This document shows positions 43,501 through 44,850 of a stretch of DNA of 44,850 nucleotides, one piece after another. The stretch is taken from positions 1 to 44,850 of the forward strand of contig NZ_JABSNM010000027.1 of assembly GCF_013294065.1 (NCBI RefSeq). Reading direction: 5' to 3'. A program made the position numbers and the translations under genes. The notes beneath the pieces are model-generated. The model was not told the DNA's origin and ran no database searches. It saw nothing but the letters and a program-made list of their open reading frames with translations. Position 1 is the stretch's first letter; each line of letters starts with the position of its first letter. The DNA comes from Sphaerotilus uruguayifluvii. Lineage in GTDB: Bacteria > Pseudomonadota > Gammaproteobacteria > Burkholderiales > Burkholderiaceae_C.

Positions 43501-44199
43501 ATGGCTGATTCAGATCCTAGCGCGAAAGCGCCGGAACCAAAGAGCATCACGGTCGGACGGCGCTTCACCAAGGTGCGGGCGATTGAGCACCCGGTCGATG
43601 GCTATGGGCTCATGGTGGAGCCGGACCGCGCCATGTACGCCACCCGCGAAGAGATGCGCGCCCGCTCGATTCGCATCCTCGAAGCAGCCGGCATCCCGGT
43701 GTCCGAGCTGCTGGAGAAAGGACCGGCTGGATCGATTCTGCGATGGCATGTCGTGGAGTACCTCGAACACCCCCCTGACTCTGAGCTTGGCTTGGCCGCG
43801 CGCATCGTGGAGCAGTGCAACCACCTGGACGGGTACGAAGAACTGGGGTACCCGGTCAGCACGATCATCAGCACGGCCCTGCATCTTGGGCGCCTAGATG
43901 CACTGGCGAGGGTGTACCGAATCGATCAAGAGATACGCGAGGACGGATTGCTGAAAGCGGCCGAGGTGCACAAGCGGGGCCGCACCAAGAGGCCGAAGGC
44001 GCCACCAGCTACAGACGAAGACCGCGCCGAGTGGGTCAGGCTGTGGCGGACCGAGTTCAAAGGCTTGAGCGCCAACAAAGCCGCGCCGCTGATCGCCGCT
44101 CAATGCGGGGCGGAGGGCGAAGAGGATCAGCAGCGCGTCGCGCAGACGATCCGCAAACACCTAAAGAAACAGAACGTAATCACGCAAGCGGGTTGGTAG
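43501..44199 (+). CDS. Hypothetical protein of the integrated element
   Basis: 232 residues, not recognised. It has a charged N-terminus, an acidic-helical middle (SELGLAARIVEQCNHLDGYE) and a basic hinge HKRGRTKRPKAPPATDE near residues 157-173, followed by a segment (EFKGLSANKAAPLIAAQCG) that resembles the helix pair of a DNA-binding or terminase-small-subunit-like HTH, ending with TIRKHLKKQN. There is no signal peptide or membrane helix. Position next to the integrase suggests an accessory role of the element. The stop codon lies within a strong hairpin (44192-44219). Confidence 0.7.
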   Translation: MADSDPSAKAPEPKSITVGRRFTKVRAIEHPVDGYGLMVEPDRAMYATREEMRARSIRILEAAGIPVSELLEKGPAGSILRWHVVEYLEHPPDSELGLAARIVEQCNHLDGYEELGYPVSTIISTALHLGRLDALARVYRIDQEIREDGLLKAAEVHKRGRTKRPKAPPATDEDRAEWVRLWRTEFKGLSANKAAPLIAAQCGAEGEEDQQRVAQTIRKHLKKQNVITQAGW

Positions 44200-44219
44200 A
44201 CCCTTGGGGGTTTACCAAC
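44192..44219 (+). terminator. Strong hairpin overlapping the stop codon of the hypothetical gene
   Basis: GTTGGTA-G-ACCC (44192-44203), loop TTGG, GGGT-T-TACCAAC (44208-44219): 11 Watson-Crick pairs plus one G-T. It contains the TAG at 44197-44199. No T-run follows, so Rho-independent termination is doubtful; mRNA processing or translational control is possible. Confidence 0.5.
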
Positions 44220-44273
44220 ATCGCTCCTTAAGCTCGGCACACCGAATCAGCCAACACCACAAAGGATCTACCG

Positions 44274-44486
44274 ATGGCACAGACCCGCAGCCCTGACCTT
44301 GCAGCCTTCGACAAGGCCCCCGACGCCGCCAAGGTGCGCGTGAACACCGTGGCCGCGCTCTATGGCGTGAGCGAGGTCACGATCTGGCGCCGCGCCCGCG
44401 CTGGCCTGATCCCGGCGCCTACCAAGATCGGCGGCACGACCGTGTGGAGCGTCGGCGATGTCCGGCGCCACCTGGCCGGCGCCTGA
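44274..44486 (+). CDS. AlpA-like helix-turn-helix regulator
   Basis: 70 residues with AAGGA eight bases before the ATG. Residues ~20-62 form a winged-helix/excisionase-like pattern: VNTVAALYGVSEVTIWRRAR, then AGLIPAPTKIGGTTVW-type wing and SVGDVRRHLAGA. Such AlpA or Xis-type proteins switch on integration genes or the excision step of P4-like elements. It is short and complete. DNA target unknown. Confidence 0.8.
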   Translation: MAQTRSPDLAAFDKAPDAAKVRVNTVAALYGVSEVTIWRRARAGLIPAPTKIGGTTVWSVGDVRRHLAGA

Positions 44487-44508
44487 GGTGGGCGCCAAAG
44501 AGAAGGGC

Positions 44509-44532
44509 CGCCAGCCCCTGCAAGGACTGGCG
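44509..44532 (+). other. Hairpin CGCCAG...CTGGCG after the AlpA-like gene
   Basis: Arms CGCCAG (44509-44514) and CTGGCG (44527-44532), with an inner CCT/AGG pairing, 22 bp after the AlpA-like stop. Possibly an attenuator or a translation-control element for the genes behind it. Confidence 0.35.
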
Positions 44533-44575
44533 ACCCGAGTGTTCAACCTGTAGCAGCGAACGAGGCAATCATCCC

Positions 44576-44644
44576 ATGACCCGCCGCAACACGCAACGCC
44601 GCGCCGCCCTGGCGCAACAGGCAGCAGCCGGCCCCGTCCGGTAA
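44576..44644 (+). CDS. Small ORF, 22 residues (uncertain)
   Basis: Reads MTRRNTQRRAALAQQ followed by seven more residues. Arg/Gln/Ala-rich, no known family. GAGG is about ten bases upstream. It fits between two element genes in the same direction, so a small protein is possible, but chance cannot be excluded. Confidence 0.3.
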   Translation: MTRRNTQRRAALAQQAAAGPVR

Positions 44645-44659
44645 CACCCAAGGAGCCCC

Positions 44660-44850
44660 ATGAACAACCGTCCCAAGCGGTCGGTCTGGCCGCTGCATTG
44701 CCCGAAACAGACCGCCGCCAGCCTTCACGACACCCTGCGCGCTGTTCTCGGCGCCGCGCCCGAGCGCGACATCACGCCCGGCGAGTTCATCCGCTTCGGT
44801 GGCCGGAATCGGCCGCTGTGGGTCCGGCTGTTCACCGATGGCCGCGCCGC
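44660..44850 (+). CDS. N-terminal part of a probable element primase/helicase, cut by window edge
   Basis: 63 visible residues starting at 44660 with a perfect AGGAG ribosome site. The pattern PGEFIRFGGRNRPLWVRLFTDG is typical of the start of phage and island DNA primase/helicase (Toprim-type) proteins. The catalytic domains are beyond 44850, so this is a tentative name. Gene order int-hypothetical-AlpA-primase matches P4-like replication modules. Confidence 0.6.
   Translation, partial: MNNRPKRSVWPLHCPKQTAASLHDTLRAVLGAAPERDITPGEFIRFGGRNRPLWVRLFTDGRA

Larger units (their letters stand above)
42090..44850 (+). mobile_element. Left part of an integrated element (prophage or genomic island)
   Basis: The integrase, a hypothetical protein, an AlpA-like HTH and the start of a likely primase follow each other on one strand and differ in content from the upstream chromosomal genes. 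The left boundary is set only approximately by the A/T-rich 42000-42121 segment. No tRNA is present at the junction, and the right end is beyond the window, so att repeats cannot be found. Confidence 0.6.

Overview
The window is GC-rich, densely coded DNA of betaproteobacterial type. The exosortase-B/EPS gene set (epsD-I type), the Wzx/Wzy sugar machinery and a stand-alone photoactive-yellow-protein-like gene together suggest Burkholderiales (Leptothrix/Sphaerotilus-like relatives). That assignment is inference; no rRNA, tRNA or other taxonomic marker gene was seen.

Layout. (1) 1-9540, all minus strand: sugar-nucleotide and early glycan genes. These are a partial UDP-glucose dehydrogenase, RfbC, RfbA, a membrane priming sugar-phosphate transferase, an SDR-fold epimerase that lacks its catalytic Tyr/Lys, a DegT aminotransferase, two tandem WecG/TagA glycosyltransferases and a TviB-type UDP-HexNAc dehydrogenase. 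(2) 9841-21925, plus strand: an EPS operon of EpsF (chain length), EpsG (tyrosine-kinase-like), exosortase B, EpsI, Wzx, Wzy, two GT2s, a secreted GH39-like glycosidase, a hexapeptide acyltransferase and a GT4. It faces EpsE (export) and EpsD (PPIase-like lipoprotein) on the minus strand (22017-23871) across a terminator-like hairpin.

(3) 24348-40130, plus strand: the most unusual part. A 2453-residue protein is built almost wholly of 276 consecutive 8-residue units (consensus L-[ST]-[ST]-x-Q-[IV]-x-A), unbroken in register except for one 9-residue unit, and ends in a domain with four EF-hand-like calcium loops. It is followed by a TPR-GT41 (O-GlcNAc-transferase-like) enzyme, a DUF5672 protein, a small methyltransferase and a complete type I secretion system (LapB-like ABC transporter, HlyD-like adaptor, TolC-like channel). 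I read this as a cassette that makes, glycosylates on Ser/Thr and secretes a giant repetitive surface protein. It shares one 476-bp divergent control region with epsD-epsE.

(4) 40154-41896, minus strand: a PYP-like sensor and, 18 bp downstream, a PAS-PAS-GGEEF diguanylate cyclase, probably a light- or PAS-input c-di-GMP module. EpsG carries an MshEN-like N-terminus, a fold that binds c-di-GMP in other proteins, so sensor, second messenger and polysaccharide may be linked. (5) About 42090-44850, plus strand: the left part of an integrated element (tyrosine integrase, a hypothetical protein, an AlpA-like HTH and the start of a probable primase) running out of the window.

No CRISPR array, insertion sequence, rRNA or tRNA was found. 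The two gene-free stretches of about 300 bases or more (9541-9840 and 23872-24347) are described as regulatory entries.
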